Positions 1 to 11,646 are shown, counted from the first letter of the stretch. The stretch: 64,000 nucleotides of DNA from Pohlia nutans (GCA_022496805.1 CM040099.1:684501-748500); one strand, 5' to 3'. The notes: generated by a model not told the origin, from the sequence alone. Program-made: numbers and translations.

Positions 1-95
1 ATCCACACGTCTTCCTGGACATGACCATGTCTTCATGGACATCCCTTGCGTCCAAGAAAAAAATAGGAGTACAGCCACGAAGATAGGGGAACTAA

Positions 96-471
96 TTACA
101 GCAAAGATTGCAGGCTTCCAAGCAAGAACACAAACAAGACCTCTTGAAAGCAAACAGCGGATGTACCGGACCACAGCTTCTCCAAAAATCTTTCCTTCAC
201 GGGCTCATGCTGCTGGGCCCAGTTCCCGACTGGATCCAACTCCCTAGTGAGCACTCGCATGTCCGCGTTGAACGGTTTGATCATTGACCCACATGGCTCG
301 CCTCTATCATCCACATAGATGACGTGCTTCTCCTCGGTCGTGTCGAGATGCCATAATCTGCGCCACATGCCATGCGGGGCCGGTGTTGCATCGGACTCGG
401 TATCCTCCTCTTCAACGTCTTCTTCCCCTCCCTCGTCTTCGTCGTCTTCGTCCTCCTCGTCCTCGTAGCCT
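96..471 (-). CDS. Partial exon of a CACTA-associated Ptta/En/Spm-type (TnpA-like) protein
   Basis: The exon reads a long acidic run (E/D-rich, minus-strand positions about 390-465), then a segment centred on YVDDRGEPCGSM and ending FLEKLW near 180. That spacing (a G-x-P turn, a hydrophobic stretch, then a K-E-K/R-x-x-L-W helix) resembles the plant transposase Ptta/En/Spm (Transposase_24) domain, a DNA-binding-type domain found with CACTA elements. The upper boundary follows an acceptor (TGCAG just above 471). The lower part from about 170 down to the stop at 96 looks like read-through into an intron, since possible GT donors lie at the W-S-G codons. Upstream exons are not firmly located. The family assignment rests on remembered motif shape, not on a search. 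Confidence 0.5.
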
Positions 472-485
472 CTGCAGTACAACAA

Positions 486-2248
486 AAATCCTTGCCTAAT
501 TAAATGTTAATAGCCCCAACAACCGTTGTATGTGCACCACATAACACAATCCATATGACAATCCATAGCACGGCACATTCCATATCATAGAATAATTCAA
601 CGCAATTACAACGACAATCATGTCCTTTGAATTCGAAATAACTTGCTCATTGAATTTTGCAATCAAAAAGCTCAATTACCCCCGCCAACACACACCAATT
701 ATGAGGCACATAGTTTGTATGAGCATCGTACCGATGATGAACGTGGAATCTTCAAAATCATCGCTAGTGTCAAGGTTTCACTTACACCATACGAATGCGA
801 CCATCAGAAGACATCGATAACATATACAATATCACTGTGAAACAATTTATACAAGCGACACTATGTGATTCATAGACCACCTGCCCATTTTGAGACAGGG
901 ATCCTATACCCACGACGCTCATCGATGTCTAATACTCTGACAAGCTTACAGTGTGTCGCCGATGTCAGTCGTGACATTATCATGACCTCTGTAACATGAC
1001 CATGTCATCCGTGATGTCTTCACGACCCGTGTAACACTATCATGTCTTGCGTGACGTCATTTGAGACATTTTCAACGTCTTCACTACCAGCATTGCATGC
1101 CATATTCGACCACTCAGTGCTTCCAATTATAATGTGTATGACATCCGGGCTCAATACCACAGAATCTTGACAGTGCTCAGTTGGACACTTGATGGAATAC
1201 TCATCGACAACACTGAACAAGCGCAATGAATCTGACATACCATACACTTAGCTCACTCCCCTAATTTCCATAACAAGTCCGATACATAACCAACCTTATG
1301 CTCATCACATGATCATGCGGATGTATCTGATCACTACAAGAGTTATTCATCACATTCCACAGCTAAAAATACCAAACGGAATCCATATCATTACAATACT
1401 CCCTCCGTCCGATAGTTATTCTCCAACTTGTTTGCTTGGTATTTCTTTGAGCCACTTTCATTGATCATATTGTAAGAAACTTGATTAAAAAATGTTCCAA
1501 ATTCTGTCACTACAATGATTGAAGAACATTTCATGTGTTCGTTGCAACCTACTTAAAATTAGCCAGAAGGAAGTATTTTTTGGACCTACTTAAAAAATCA
1601 CTTTCAAACATGACAAAAACTTTGGAACGGAGGGAGTATAAAATATCCGTCAGCCAAGCTCGCAAAGAAACCCAATATTCCGAACACAAGCAGCAACATG
1701 CAGAACAGAAGATTGCGAAACACTTTGACAACTACTCAATCACCTTCGATCGCACATAATTTTCAACGATCCTCGAATTCACACCGTAGGACCGTCCCAA
1801 AAAAAAAAAACTCACTACGTATTACTCACTTTGTATTATGTCACGTTTCATGGGACGGTTCAAAGAAGATAAGTTCAGTTCACTATAAACTTTCAATTAC
1901 ATGTTCACACAAATATGAAAGAAAATACTCACCGCAAGTCACGCTGCATCTGCAACTGTGTCTCGCGCTCGGGGGGTTCACTGGCGAAAATTTTAGAAAC
2001 GTGCGATAAAAAATAGGGTCCAATATATTCATTGTAGATAAATTTTGTAAGAAATGTACATGTAAAATAGGGGATTTAAAAAAAGTGAAACATGTTTACA
2101 TGTAAAATACCATCACATATAATATTCTCAGGCTTTTTATATGTAAAATACCATCACCTAATAATATTTTTTGCTAAAATTTTTTGCTAAAATAACCCCC
2201 CAAATAAATAGGTCATTATCGCACGTGTATACAAAATATACAAGGGAG
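486..2248. other. Non-coding CACTA-internal or intronic sequence
   Basis: No convincing ORF apart from the MITE. GACATC/GATGTC/GACGTC-type hexamers cluster at about 960-1080. Short near-repeats ending ATGTAAAATACCATCAC occur around 2100-2160. The stretch probably consists of introns of the minus-strand gene on either side. Confidence 0.4.
1399..1636. mobile_element. Stowaway-like MITE
   Basis: The 238-bp AT-rich segment starts CTCCCTCCGTCC and ends with the near-reverse complement (GGAACGGAGGGAG). It is flanked by TA on both sides (1397-1398 and 1637-1638). That terminal sequence and the TA target are the signature of Stowaway MITEs, moved by Tc1/mariner transposases. The inverted match is good for only about 12-15 bp. 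The small ORFs inside it are not genes. Confidence 0.8.
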
Positions 2249-2533
2249 TTACCTCCCCGAGGTCTCGCAGAGTTTGGCCTTCCCTTTGGCGCTCGCACTA
2301 GCTCCCACGTCAGCGACCTGGCCTTTCCCTTTCGCTCCGCGGCGCACGTCAAGCTTCTGCTTCGTGCGGCGCTCCACACTTCGGTCAGCCATACCGTCAT
2401 CCGAGAGCACCACGGTCTCATTTGCCCGCGACCGCTGCCTCTTCTGCCCGCTCCCGGTTTTCTTTGCCATCCTGACGCGTCGGGCTGGCCACTCCACAAA
2501 CGCCTCCAGATGCTGTTTCTGCAACAAAGGCAC
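2249..2533 (-). CDS. Putative exon of a basic, low-complexity protein (unknown function)
   Basis: Minus-strand open frame of 94 codons in a locally GC-rich island. From an internal Met near 2465 it reads MAKKTGSGQKRQRSR, a likely nuclear-localisation stretch. A serine/alanine/lysine-rich tail follows to a stop at 2249. The frame may belong to the same minus-strand gene as the exon at 96-471, because strand and neighbourhood agree, but no splice chain could be proved. Overlapping plus-strand frames are also open here because of GC bias, so coding status is uncertain. Confidence 0.3.
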   Translation of the reverse strand: MPLLQKQHLEAFVEWPARRVRMAKKTGSGQKRQRSRANETVVLSDDGMADRSVERRTKQKLDVRRGAKGKGQVADVGASASAKGKAKLCETSGR

Positions 2534-3259
2534 CGAAACTCAAGATCCCAGCAACATTCCACCAATTCTTACACTGCAAATTCTCCACGCCCTGATCTTC
2601 CCTGTACAACACGTCTACCATTTCATTCTCTTTGAACAACCATTGTACAGTATTAAGGACATCCACCGAGCACGTACTTTAACATATGCATGTCATGACG
2701 TTGCTACCAACATCGCCAATAAGACGCGGACGTCTATAGAAACTGCATCAAGGCAAGATGTATAACACGTGGACGTTGCAACCAACATCGCCAATAACAG
2801 GAGTACGTCACGAGCCCATGCATCGCAGCCCAGCAACAACGCAAGAAGAAGACGACCATGACACGGAGCAATCTACAACACCCAAATTGCAAGTATGACC
2901 ATTATTTAGAACAAATCATGCATACTGACAGAACTAATTAAAGATTGAACTTGGTTATTATACCCAAAGTTTTATGTGCTACAATGTTTTATCAATGAAA
3001 ATCATCGTTCTAAATAAGTTGAACTCCCTGAACTAACGGGTATTGGTGCCTCCACCTTAGTAACGAGTAGACATCAGTGAGACTATCTTCTTCACTCCAA
3101 ACAGAATGATTCCTACACATATTTTATCAGAGACCTTCTGTAAAGACACTAAAATCATTAGGAAGGGACCTATTTCCATGCCCTACACAGAACCCTGTTA
3201 CCAACAGCACCTCATCTATTCATACACTCGCATGCAAACGGGGTTATCATGATTCTTCA

Positions 3260-4480
3260 TATTGTGGAAACGAAAGTTCAGGTGGAGTCAAATTTTATGT
3301 CCATAGAATCATTGGAGAACGTTGCCTGTGATGGTAAAAAGCGACACAAAAATTGAGCACCAGAAAGCCCCCATGTGATTCACTCAGACGTAAAACTAAA
3401 TGAGGCTGAATTTAGGTCCTCAAACGATGAAAGTAGTCCTCACTGCTCGCCATCAGCAGAATAAAATCGAGAATTCGAATGACCCATTTGGTCCATCATC
3501 TTGTGGACAAGAAAGTGCACGTGAAGTCAAATTTTAAATCACCAGAATCAGTGAAGACCATCGCCTGTGTTCTTGAAATGCGAAACTAAAACTGAGCATA
3601 CGAAAGCCCCTATATGGCTCATTCAAAAGTGCTATGAAAACATAAATAAATGAGGCTGAATTTAGGTCCTTCAACGAAAACGATAGGCGTAACTGCTCGC
3701 CATGAGTACTACCAAGAAGCAGAATGAAATGACCCATTTCATCCAGTATATTGTTAGAAAGAAAGTTCAGGTGACGTCAAATTCTATATCACCAGCATCA
3801 CTGACGAACATCACATGTGAAGAAACAAAAACTGATCAAAATACAGCCCCCATATAAAGTGCTTCAAATCCAGGGAGAGTTCCACTGTTAGCAGTTATCA
3901 AGCGCAACCACAAGACGCTACAATTGTCACAGTGATCTTAAAATTTTAACAACTTCAAAACAAATCAAGAGCAATTAACCCCTACGCGTTTAACCCTTTA
4001 AGGACCAACAATTCATGGTTTAAAAATGACGACTTCAACCATTCATAGAATTAAAAGTATGCTTCCGATAGGACCAAATTTTATATCACAAGAATCAGTA
4101 AAGAACATTGCATATGTTGACCACAAACATAAATAAATTTAAACAATAGAAACTCCACATAGAACCCACTCAGAACTGCAAAAAAAAAATTGAAGCCCAA
4201 TTTAGCCTTCTTGTTCCTGAACCCCTGAAGGACCAAGGATTCATGGTTTGAAACTGACAAATTCAATTGATCATATTCTGCAAAATATAATTCAGATAGG
4301 ACCAGGATTTATATCTCTAAAATCAATGAAGAAAAATGCATGTGTTGTTAAAAAACCAATCAAACTTGAAAAATTGGAAGTCCACATACAGCCTACTCAA
4401 ATCTACCAATATAAACATCAACCCAAATTCGAGCTTCTTGGTCTACGGGTTAAAACGTCCAATATGGCCATGATCTGCAT
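3260..4480. repeat. Five diverged tandem units of about 240-300 bp
   Basis: Units begin near 3270, 3511, 3761, about 4070 and about 4298. Each carries a 'GAAAGT(T/G)CA..GTCAAATT' or 'AGGACCAAATTT' head followed by 'ATCACCAGAATCA-GTGAAGA-CAT-GC-TGTG'-like sequence. 'AAAGCCCC-ATATG' comes later, and 'AATTTAGGTCCTT' is in the first copies. Copies are strongly diverged, so the array is old. Small ORFs inside it are not supported. Confidence 0.6.
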
Positions 4481-5243
4481 CACACCGTCAGTGGCATTTG
4501 CTCATTTTAGGTTTGACTTCAGATTGCGATCAACATCATTTTAAAGCTAACCGTCACTACAACATTGATATGGAGCCCAATCATGTGTACAATCGTCATG
4601 GGGAGTATCAGAATTCGGAATCCAGCTGAGCATGTGTATGAAACATGAGTAGTAACTAAATCATACCAGTGAGACAACAAAGACGAGGAATCAATGTAGC
4701 AGATGGACGTCATCGCGTTTATGAAAACATCACCAAAAACATGTTCACGTCTACAGTGGTTTCACAGGACGTTTACAGAGACATCTCTGTGCTTGCATTT
4801 GCGACAGCACATGCATGTCTGCCCAGCGAGAACGCATACACACAGAAAAAGAAGGCAACGTTGTTGTAGACACGGACCACAGAAATTGCACACAAATTTC
4901 TAGCGCACAACAAAGAAGATGAATCAATTGCACGAATTCACAAGTCATAAAACCCTGATCTTCATCTCCGCAGCCGTTGCAAGCCCTGTCTCCAAATCAC
5001 ATGAGCGCCCCGCACGCACTGCAGCGCGTTCTCTAGATGCGTCCGACACAGCAATCGAAGAGGATGAACATGGAATGCTTGCATTTTACAACTCACAGGC
5101 CCTGATGATGCATGCCAATTCTACGAGCGCCGCCGCTCCCCGCACCCTCATCCGCCACTCTCCAGAGCCGCAGACACGGAAATGTTCGAAAGAACATACT
5201 GGAGTCGACAATAAAACCCCCCTCCTCTCCCCGCGCACATACC
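4481..5243. other. No supported gene
   Basis: Mixed sequence between the diverged array and the next minus-strand frame. Several overlapping short open frames exist on both strands around 4920-5330, but none shows a recognisable domain. It may hold intron sequence of the minus-strand gene. Confidence 0.35.
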
Positions 5244-5654
5244 CTAAAGCCGCGTAGGGGCCCTATCACCGTGACGGCGGCGGGACCTAAGACCGCGGCA
5301 GCAGGTGCCATCGCAGAGAAACGCATGGCGGAGTCTTACTTTTGCAGACGACGCTTTCTCCTTCGGCGTTGGAGTGGCGATGGGGTTTGGAGCACACGCA
5401 ATCGCTTGAGGCGTACCAAAAAAATCTGCTTGCAAGGGTTTGATGAAGCGCTGGCTCCGCCGCAACTGCGTCGGAATTTGGCGTGTGTCCTTCATTGTGT
5501 GAGTTGTAGGAGTGACCCTCGCAATTTCATCAACAAAGTTGTTGAACACGTGGAGCGCGGCCTCCGTGATGTCGAAGTCTCGCACCTGTGGCGGTATACT
5601 CTCTCTCCCTACTACAATCCTATCATGCAGTGCGGATTCTGTACATACTGCCAT
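5244..5654 (-). CDS. Putative first exon of a minus-strand CACTA-associated protein (unknown)
   Basis: A 136-codon frame starts with ATG at 5654 and reads MAVCTESALHDRIVVGRESI, later RRSQRFIKP, a basic patch of the kind often seen in plant transposon proteins. No catalytic domain is visible. It is divergent from the plus-strand ORF at 6104. About 450 bp rich in GACATC/GATGTC hexamers lies between them, which would suit a shared promoter/regulatory region. It could be the N-terminal exon of the minus-strand gene with pieces at 2249-2533 and 96-471, but splicing is not demonstrated. Confidence 0.35.
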   Translation of the reverse strand: MAVCTESALHDRIVVGRESIPPQVRDFDITEAALHVFNNFVDEIARVTPTTHTMKDTRQIPTQLRRSQRFIKPLQADFFGTPQAIACAPNPIATPTPKEKASSAKVRLRHAFLCDGTCCRGLRSRRRHGDRAPTRL

Positions 5655-6103
5655 GTTTTAATGATCTCCCTTCTGTGAAATGCCCTACATTAGGGTTTCG
5701 AACGACCCCCGACATAATGTGCTACAGGTACCTGCGCCAGCTCCTTCTATACTTACTGTGTTTATCGCACTAGGTTGGACACGTGGACTATATATAGTAG
5801 ACAATGCTTGAGACGAATTAGCGCGTAGAGACATCCTCGAAGACGTCCTCATGTTTACATGGATGTCTGTCATGACATCTTCGATGACATCTGTCAGAAC
5901 GCAGTGATGTCCCAGGAGACATGGTCGATGTCGACAGTCCTTGTCAGTGTACATCACACTTCATATGTATCGTTTATTAGGAGAGACATATTAATAGCCA
6001 TATCTTTCATGTTTTGCAGAAAATAGAGGGATTTGAATTCCGAGTAATCCTACATCGGAAACCAAGTTGCAGAGAATAAAGAGAGCACGCAAACCAAGTC
6101 AAC
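5655..6103. promoter_or_regulatory. Divergent intergenic region with a hexamer cluster
   Basis: Lies between the minus-strand start at 5654 and the plus-strand ATG at 6104. From 5830 to 5955 there are about ten GACATC/GATGTC/GACGTC/GACATG-type words in both orientations. CACTA elements normally carry arrays of short TnpA-binding motifs, so this may be a binding cluster. A TATATATAG stretch near 5790 could be a TATA box. The regulatory role is inferred. Confidence 0.35.
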
Positions 6104-6469
6104 ATGGACTGCACGAGGGACATGGACCACAAAGGTAGCAACTGTGATGCTAGTGTGGATGTTGTGCCACTACAGAATCTTGGCGAAATGAAAGCCCAGC
6201 GAAGTCGTGAAGTTCGTAGATTTCTGAAACAATATGACACAGAGGGGTCAGAGAAAAAGCGATTAAAGAAAGAGAAAAATAGGAAAGTCATGGACGAAAT
6301 GCAGCGACGGTCAAAAAAAATGTTGCGACAGACAAAAGAAATGTTTCGGGTGTCAGAAGCAATCCGCGTGAAGGCATTACGACTACGGGAACAGTCCGCG
6401 CTACTGCTTGAACAAATCGAAGATGACCTCCGTAGTTTGGATGAGGACACCCATGAAGCACCTCCGTAG
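6104..6469 (+). CDS. Small basic coiled-coil protein in the CACTA element (unknown function)
   Basis: ATG-initiated frame of 121 residues, stop at 6467-6469. Residues 30-115 are dominated by K, R, E, M and L with heptad-like spacing (EKKRLKKEKNRKVMDEMQRR, then MLRQTKEMFRVSEAIRVKAL), predicting a long amphipathic helix or coiled coil. The tail is acidic. No known catalytic motif is present. The codon pattern stays open while the opposite strand is also partly open. It lies upstream of, and on the same strand as, the TNP2-type transposase, so it is a candidate accessory product. It may be one exon of a longer transcript. Confidence 0.45.
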   Translation: MDCTRDMDHKGSNCDASVDVVPLQNLGEMKAQRSREVRRFLKQYDTEGSEKKRLKKEKNRKVMDEMQRRSKKMLRQTKEMFRVSEAIRVKALRLREQSALLLEQIEDDLRSLDEDTHEAPP

Positions 6470-7067
6470 AATGCGTCACGGAATTTTCATGGACGCATAT
6501 ATGTGATGTGCCAAATATATTTGACGTTCTTATATTCCTTACACTTTTCCTCTGCGTAAAGTCTAAAGGCGTATGATTTTTGTGTACATGATGATATTGT
6601 TCATATGACCTTACACATGGTATGGTGATCTCTAATTATGTCCTGTCCTCTCTAGAATCATGATTGGGCAGAGACAACAGGCGTGGAGAACCCATACTGT
6701 TCAACCAGTGTGCATCATTTCAGGTATGTTTTGACGTCGATATATTTGCAAGTCAACCAATGATGTCGAGACTCCTGCTCTGTGTGTATGACTTCTGTGC
6801 GTTACGTAATTAAGTTCATGAGGATGTCATTGTGGACGTCACTGGCGACATACATAGTGTTTTCCCAAACATACTCCGAAACGTCGTCGGTGGAGAAGCG
6901 AGATTCCAAAATAGCCAACATTGCCGTATACATATCAGTGTACCATCTGGGATACGGGGGAACTTGGTATTTGGAAGTAGTGCACCCCGCTGACTGTGAG
7001 GTGTACATGCACATCACGTTTGATGTGCCATGATGACAGGGCCATTGATCCGTGTCCGTAGGTCCGC

Positions 7068-7415
7068 ATGGCCTTGCACGAGGAGGCATTGTCCGATGTG
7101 GAATTTGTGGGAGAGTGCGATCATCCAAGTGAATCATATCCATTTGAAGATTACGAAGTACAACATGCCGCGTACTGGCAGCAGCTAGCGCTTCTACATA
7201 GCCAACACATGTTTTTCTACAAGCTTGGTCTGTTGAACACCAAAGAGTTCATGCCTGAGAGCGTGGACGATGTGTACCACAACAACATGTACAGCATGTC
7301 ATGGTTCTACGAAGGTTGTTATCCTTTTGACACATGGGAGGACAACTACGAACAATGGTTGTACGACCAAATTTTTTTTGCAATGACCGCGGGAGACTGT
7401 GCAGCGGACTGTTAA
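7068..7415 (+). CDS. Small acidic, aromatic-rich ORF in the CACTA element (unknown function)
   Basis: ATG-initiated frame of 115 residues with many D/E, Y, W and H residues (for example SYPFEDYEVQHAAYWQQL and YPFDTWEDNYEQWLYDQ). Such composition is unlikely by chance. The family is not recognised. It is on the same strand as the frame at 6104-6469 and the transposase, and could be a second exon of that upstream gene. The gap at 6470-7067 contains no clear alternative. Cysteine occurs mainly at the C-terminus (CAADC). Confidence 0.45.
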   Translation: MALHEEALSDVEFVGECDHPSESYPFEDYEVQHAAYWQQLALLHSQHMFFYKLGLLNTKEFMPESVDDVYHNNMYSMSWFYEGCYPFDTWEDNYEQWLYDQIFFAMTAGDCAADC

Positions 7416-8336
7416 AGGGCAGTGACCTTCAGAAGCCAGCGATCGATGTTGATGATGTTTTGGGGACGAAATCTGTGTTCTTCTGATGTCTGAGTGTCAG
7501 ACTCTGATGTCGCGCATGACGTGAGGATGTCCAGCCGTGTGTTAGGCAACGTTCGATTGGAAACATGTTTGTTACCAATTGAACGTGAACATGTTTGTAG
7601 ATACTCGCTGGTTTTGTAGGACGTCTAGACAGACATCGGCAGTGACGCTGTACTGCGACGTTGGCGTCTAGATTCCGGTATTGTATGCAGAGTATTCTAT
7701 GACAAATAACGAGCTCGCGATCATTGAGCTTTTCATCGCCATATGAATACATCGACCCTGATAGTGGCATCGATTTCCATGGAAAGTTGAACAAATGTGC
7801 ATTGCCTATGTAAACAGTTCCTACTGTGTTATGCATCTAGTACTGTCATTTTTTCCCGCCACTGTGGCCTCACAAGTATCGGTCTTAGAATTTCTGATCG
7901 ATGCATGTGACGCCTTACTGGCACGCCGTGAATCATGTGAATGCTTTAATTGCAGAGCGTGCTGCATGTGGATGAGGGGTTTTGCTCATTCTATGCGGTG
8001 AGAGGCTTGCAAATCCTGTATGGACAGTACAACGATACTGAATTATTAACCAAACCGATTCATCAATATTGACGTGCACGTCTGTCGACTACAGGAGAAG
8101 TAAATTGTGGTGAGTGATCTAAATATATCGGGGCGTCGGCCTATCCGCACGAATGCTGAGAGAAACGTCTCTGCGTTTGCTAAGACATGGTCAGAGATGA
8201 TGTGCAGGACATGATGACATTGCACGACAGTTTGCTGTTATGAACTAGTGAATCCCAGTGCTAAGTAACGTGCATTCAGATAGTCCGACGATGTCTCATA
8301 CATTACGCTTTGGATGTTGGCAGCAACGTTGGTGCC
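7416..8336. other. Spacer between the small acidic ORF and the TnpD-like gene
   Basis: No convincing coding frame. Hexamers of the GACATC/GATGTC/GACGTC family recur at 7440-7530, 7620-7660 and 8180-8230. Presumed non-coding leader or regulatory sequence of the transposase gene. Confidence 0.35.
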
Positions 8337-10124
8337 ATGGCGCCGAGCAGGCGTCGCCGCGGCGCAAGAATCCGAGTGGATGGTGTCGGCCGGACACTGC
8401 GTCACATCCCTGTTGGTGACCTTATCCTACAAAGCGAGCTAAGACAGGCAACGACGCAAAACCTAACAGCCTACCAGTGCCCTTGCCGAAACTGTCGTGG
8501 TGCTTGGCGTACACAAATAAACGTCATTCGAGAGCATCACGTGGCAGTGGGCAGAGACCCGTATCTGTCGAAGTCCATGATCGATGGGGACCCACCGGAC
8601 GGATATCCAGAAGACGGTTTCTGGGTGGAGGACATAGCATATGACGACGACGTTGTCGAGGATGCGCCTGGCAATGACGGTGCAGATGTCCCGGCGGACG
8701 TCGCCGAAGACGTCCCCAGACGTGGTCCTGTTCCTGCAGACGCGACTCCACTGGATGAGTATCACGACGTGCAGCGTCAGGTCATGGATGCGTTGGACCG
8801 CGGTGATGCGTTGCACAGGGATGCAGAAGGGCAACCGACTGTGGAAGAGAACGAAGACCTTGATCATGACACCGTAGATGAATTGCACCGTCTGTACGAG
8901 CAAGCTACAACACCGCTGTATCCGGGATCCAAAACCAGCGTTGTGTCAGCCACAATCGTAATCATGAACATGTGTGTTGTTTTTGGGGTGAGCAACACTT
9001 TCACAACTGAGTTGTTGCGGTATTTGTTGGAAGATTTACTACCAGAGGAGAACAAGATGCCCAACAGTCATTACGCCGCGGCGACGACCATCCGGAAGTT
9101 GGGGTTAGAGTACAACAACATCCATGCATGTCCAGATGGATGTGTACTGTACGAGGGTGAGCATGAGGAGACGCAGACATGCCCAAAGTGTTCCAAGTCC
9201 CGGTGGTTGGAGGGAACCAACTCCATTTCCGCCAAGGTGATCCGGCACTTCCCTCTCATACCGCGCCTACGACGGATGTGGCGATCGCCAGAGATTGCTG
9301 CAATGTTGACGGGTCACACAAAGCACGTTAGCGACGACGGCGTCATGCGATCCGTGGTTGACAGCCCTGCGTGGAAGCACATCGACACGGACGCTGCGTT
9401 TGAGAACTTTGGACGTGAGACCCACGGTAACATGCGCCTCGCTTTGGCACTGGACGGAGTGAATCCCTTCAAGTTGAGTAACACAAACTGGTCTACGTGG
9501 CCAGTGTTGGTATTGATATACAATTTGGAGCCGTGGTTTGTCACAAAAAAGTTCTCTATCTCGCTGTGCATATTGATATCCGGGAAGCGGTCACCGACTG
9601 CGACAAACATCGACATGTTTCTCCGCCCTTTGTTGAACGAGCTGCACCAACTATGGCGCGGCGTCTCCGCACAGGATTTCACCCAACCGGTGGGGTCTCG
9701 ACGCTTCAACCTACGAGGGTTGCTGATGTGGACCATTTCCGATTTTCCAGTGTATGGCCTTATCTCAGGCCTATGTGTACATGGATATAAAGGATGTCCG
9801 TGTTGTGGCCCAGAGACGGACGGTCGATCTGCCAAGACAGGGGATTTGCGTGCAGACCGTACGACGCAAGGGTATAAGATCGTGTTCGGAGGAATACGTC
9901 GGTACCTCGCACGTCAGCATCCATACCGTCGCAACACTCGGTTTAATGGCAATCGTGAGAACCGGACGGCGCTTCCAACCATGTCAGGGCAAGACGTCAT
10001 TCGGTACGCTGCGTGGCGGCAGTCATACCTGGATCTCGGTGGCAGGGAAGACGGCAAACATGACCCTGTGCACTGCACGGGGGTGAAGCGTCTGAGCGCA
10101 TTCTTTGAACTCCCGTACTGGCAG
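8337..10124 (+). CDS. CACTA (En/Spm) TNP2-type transposase, N-terminal and core exon
   Basis: The frame from ATG 8337 (good context GCCATGG) gives 596 codons to a GT donor at 10125. It starts basic (MAPSRRRRGARIR), then has the N-terminal zinc-binding CPCRNC at residue 48. An acidic region rich in DV/ED pairs follows. A zinc ribbon begins at about residue 265 (CPDGC, then CPKCSKSRW), and the TNP2 core includes DDGVMRSVVDSPAWKHID, the LALDGVNPF aspartate segment and NIDMFLRPLLNELHQLW. The exon ends CTGVKRLSAFFELPYWQ, where TNP2 proteins usually continue into an RHxLDVMHxEKN segment. That continuation lies at 11308. The product would cut and paste CACTA elements in the nucleus. No internal stop is visible, but the downstream junction is problematic because exon-end and element-end sequences are duplicated between the two exons. 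Confidence 0.85.
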
Positions 10125-11307
10125 GTAAACGTTTCTCTCCGTGTGCTGTTTGGACAAACGTACCAGGCATTGTGGCACCGTTGCAGACACTAAAGACGTT
10201 TGGGCACTGGTTGAGGATGTCGTCGAGGACACGGACGATGTCCCCATAGACGTCCATACGGACATCTTTGAATGTCCTTATCGACGTCCTAGGGAACGGT
10301 CACATCTTGACCAACATCTTTGCGTCGTCAGGTCCACAGAGGTAGATGGACAGGCCTTAGTTGCTACTGTAGCATAGTAACGAGTGGACATCCTTCTGTT
10401 CGCCGAGACAGGACCGACTAACATGACAACATGAGGAAAAACACGCCGCAGTTTTTTAGAACTTCACAAAAAACCCGGGTTTATTATACTGTACCTATAG
10501 TTTCTACGTCTGAAATGGGTCCTTTAAGCATGTTCACACCCAAAAGCGGTTGAAATAATACTCCGAGATTGAGCCTACAATACTAAAACACAATATTAAG
10601 ACAATTTCCAAAACTAACAGTATTGAAGGTTATAGCTCGTACCTCGGGTAGATACCACCTTTATTTGTAAGCCATTCAACAATATTTTGTGTGGAAATGG
10701 AAACATGAGCATATTAGATCCAAATATATGGTCAATGCCAACAATTATGAAATGATAATTAAAGTAAAACAAGCGGGTAGTCGCGTAGTCTTTCATTTAG
10801 TATGTACCCTATATTTACTTTTATACCTTTGTTGATATTGTTCAGTCCTGTAACTCCTTCAAAACAATGCATTCTCTTAGTCTGTCCCTCGGTATGGCGA
10901 GACAATACAACAGAAGATTTTGTTTCAAAAGAAATTCTACCCTTAAATGTCATAGAATCCAAAATTGAACAAGTAACAAATTAAAACATCCCTACAATCT
11001 CATCAATGCTCGGGTGTGAAGCGGCTGAGCTCATTCTGTGAACTCCCGTCATGGCACGTAAACATATACTTCCTGTGCTGTTTGGACAGACATACAGGGA
11101 ACCCTAAACCATTGATGACACTGAAGACGTTTCAGCATTGCTTGAGGATGTCGTGGAGGACACGGATGATGTCCCCGCAGACGTCCATATGGACATCCTC
11201 GCGAACAGACGGACGTTTTTTGTAGCGCATGGCAGTGTCGTGTTAAACGTCGCATAAACAACACTACTCTAATCAAAGTACGTGGTTCATTGGAACAACA
11301 TCTGAAG
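10125..11307. other. Interval inside the TnpD gene holding a decayed CACTA 3' end and a duplicated exon end
   Basis: Formally an intron (GT at 10125, AG just before 11308), but composite. 10200-10491 matches the CACTA 3' end at about 39070-39277, including ACATC(C)TT.YGTTCGCCGAGACAG and the terminal CACAAAAAACcCGGGTTT-TTATA-TG. 10492-11010 is AT-rich sequence without any feature I recognise. 11012-11215 repeats the sequence of 10083-10270 (end of the TNP2 exon plus the following GACGTC-rich stretch) at roughly 85% identity. Confidence 0.65.
10381..10491 (+). repeat. Degenerate CACTA 3' terminal repeat
   Basis: The last 110 bp resemble 39168-39277 closely. Here the end reads TTATACTG instead of TTATAGTG, so the terminal CACTA motif is mutated (CAGTA on the minus strand). 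This marks the end of a second, probably internally deleted, CACTA copy. Confidence 0.6.
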
Positions 11308-11646
11308 GTACGACATGTATTGGACGTCATGCACTGCGAGAAGAATCTATGCAAGAACATTCTGAAGACACTATTTGGAATGAACGACAGCCCAGGAAGC
11401 CGTCAAGATGTGCAGGACTTGAACATCCGTGAAGAGATATGGTTGCAGCCCCCACGACGCCAAGGTGACGAATACTACATGCCGCACGCCCCGTACATCC
11501 TGAAGCCAGAGGAGAAGCGACAGTTTGTTCACGTAGTTTCGAGCATCCACACTCCCACGACGTACGTGGGTGCCATTCACAAGCGGCTGAAGGACGGGAA
11601 ACTGCAATACATGAAGACCCACGACTATCATGTCCTCATGCAACAG
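11308..11646 (+). CDS. TNP2-type transposase, second exon
   Basis: Begins in phase after an AG acceptor and reads VRHVLDVMHCEKNLCKNI, the conserved TNP2 stretch (x-R-H-x-L-D-x-M-H-x-E-K-N) that follows the LPYW block. It continues through LNIREEIWLQPPR and ends at a GT donor after codons for MQQ (11646). It is 113 codons long, phase 0 at both ends, with no stop. In the protein it would join to residue 596 of the preceding exon. The source copy may differ from that of the first exon because of the duplication in the gap. Confidence 0.75.

Noticed and set aside
1334..1346. CACTACAAGA, resembling a classic CACTA 5' terminus
   Set aside because: Does not match the terminus actually found at 39277 (CACTATAAGAAACCCG) and no adjoining subterminal array starts here.
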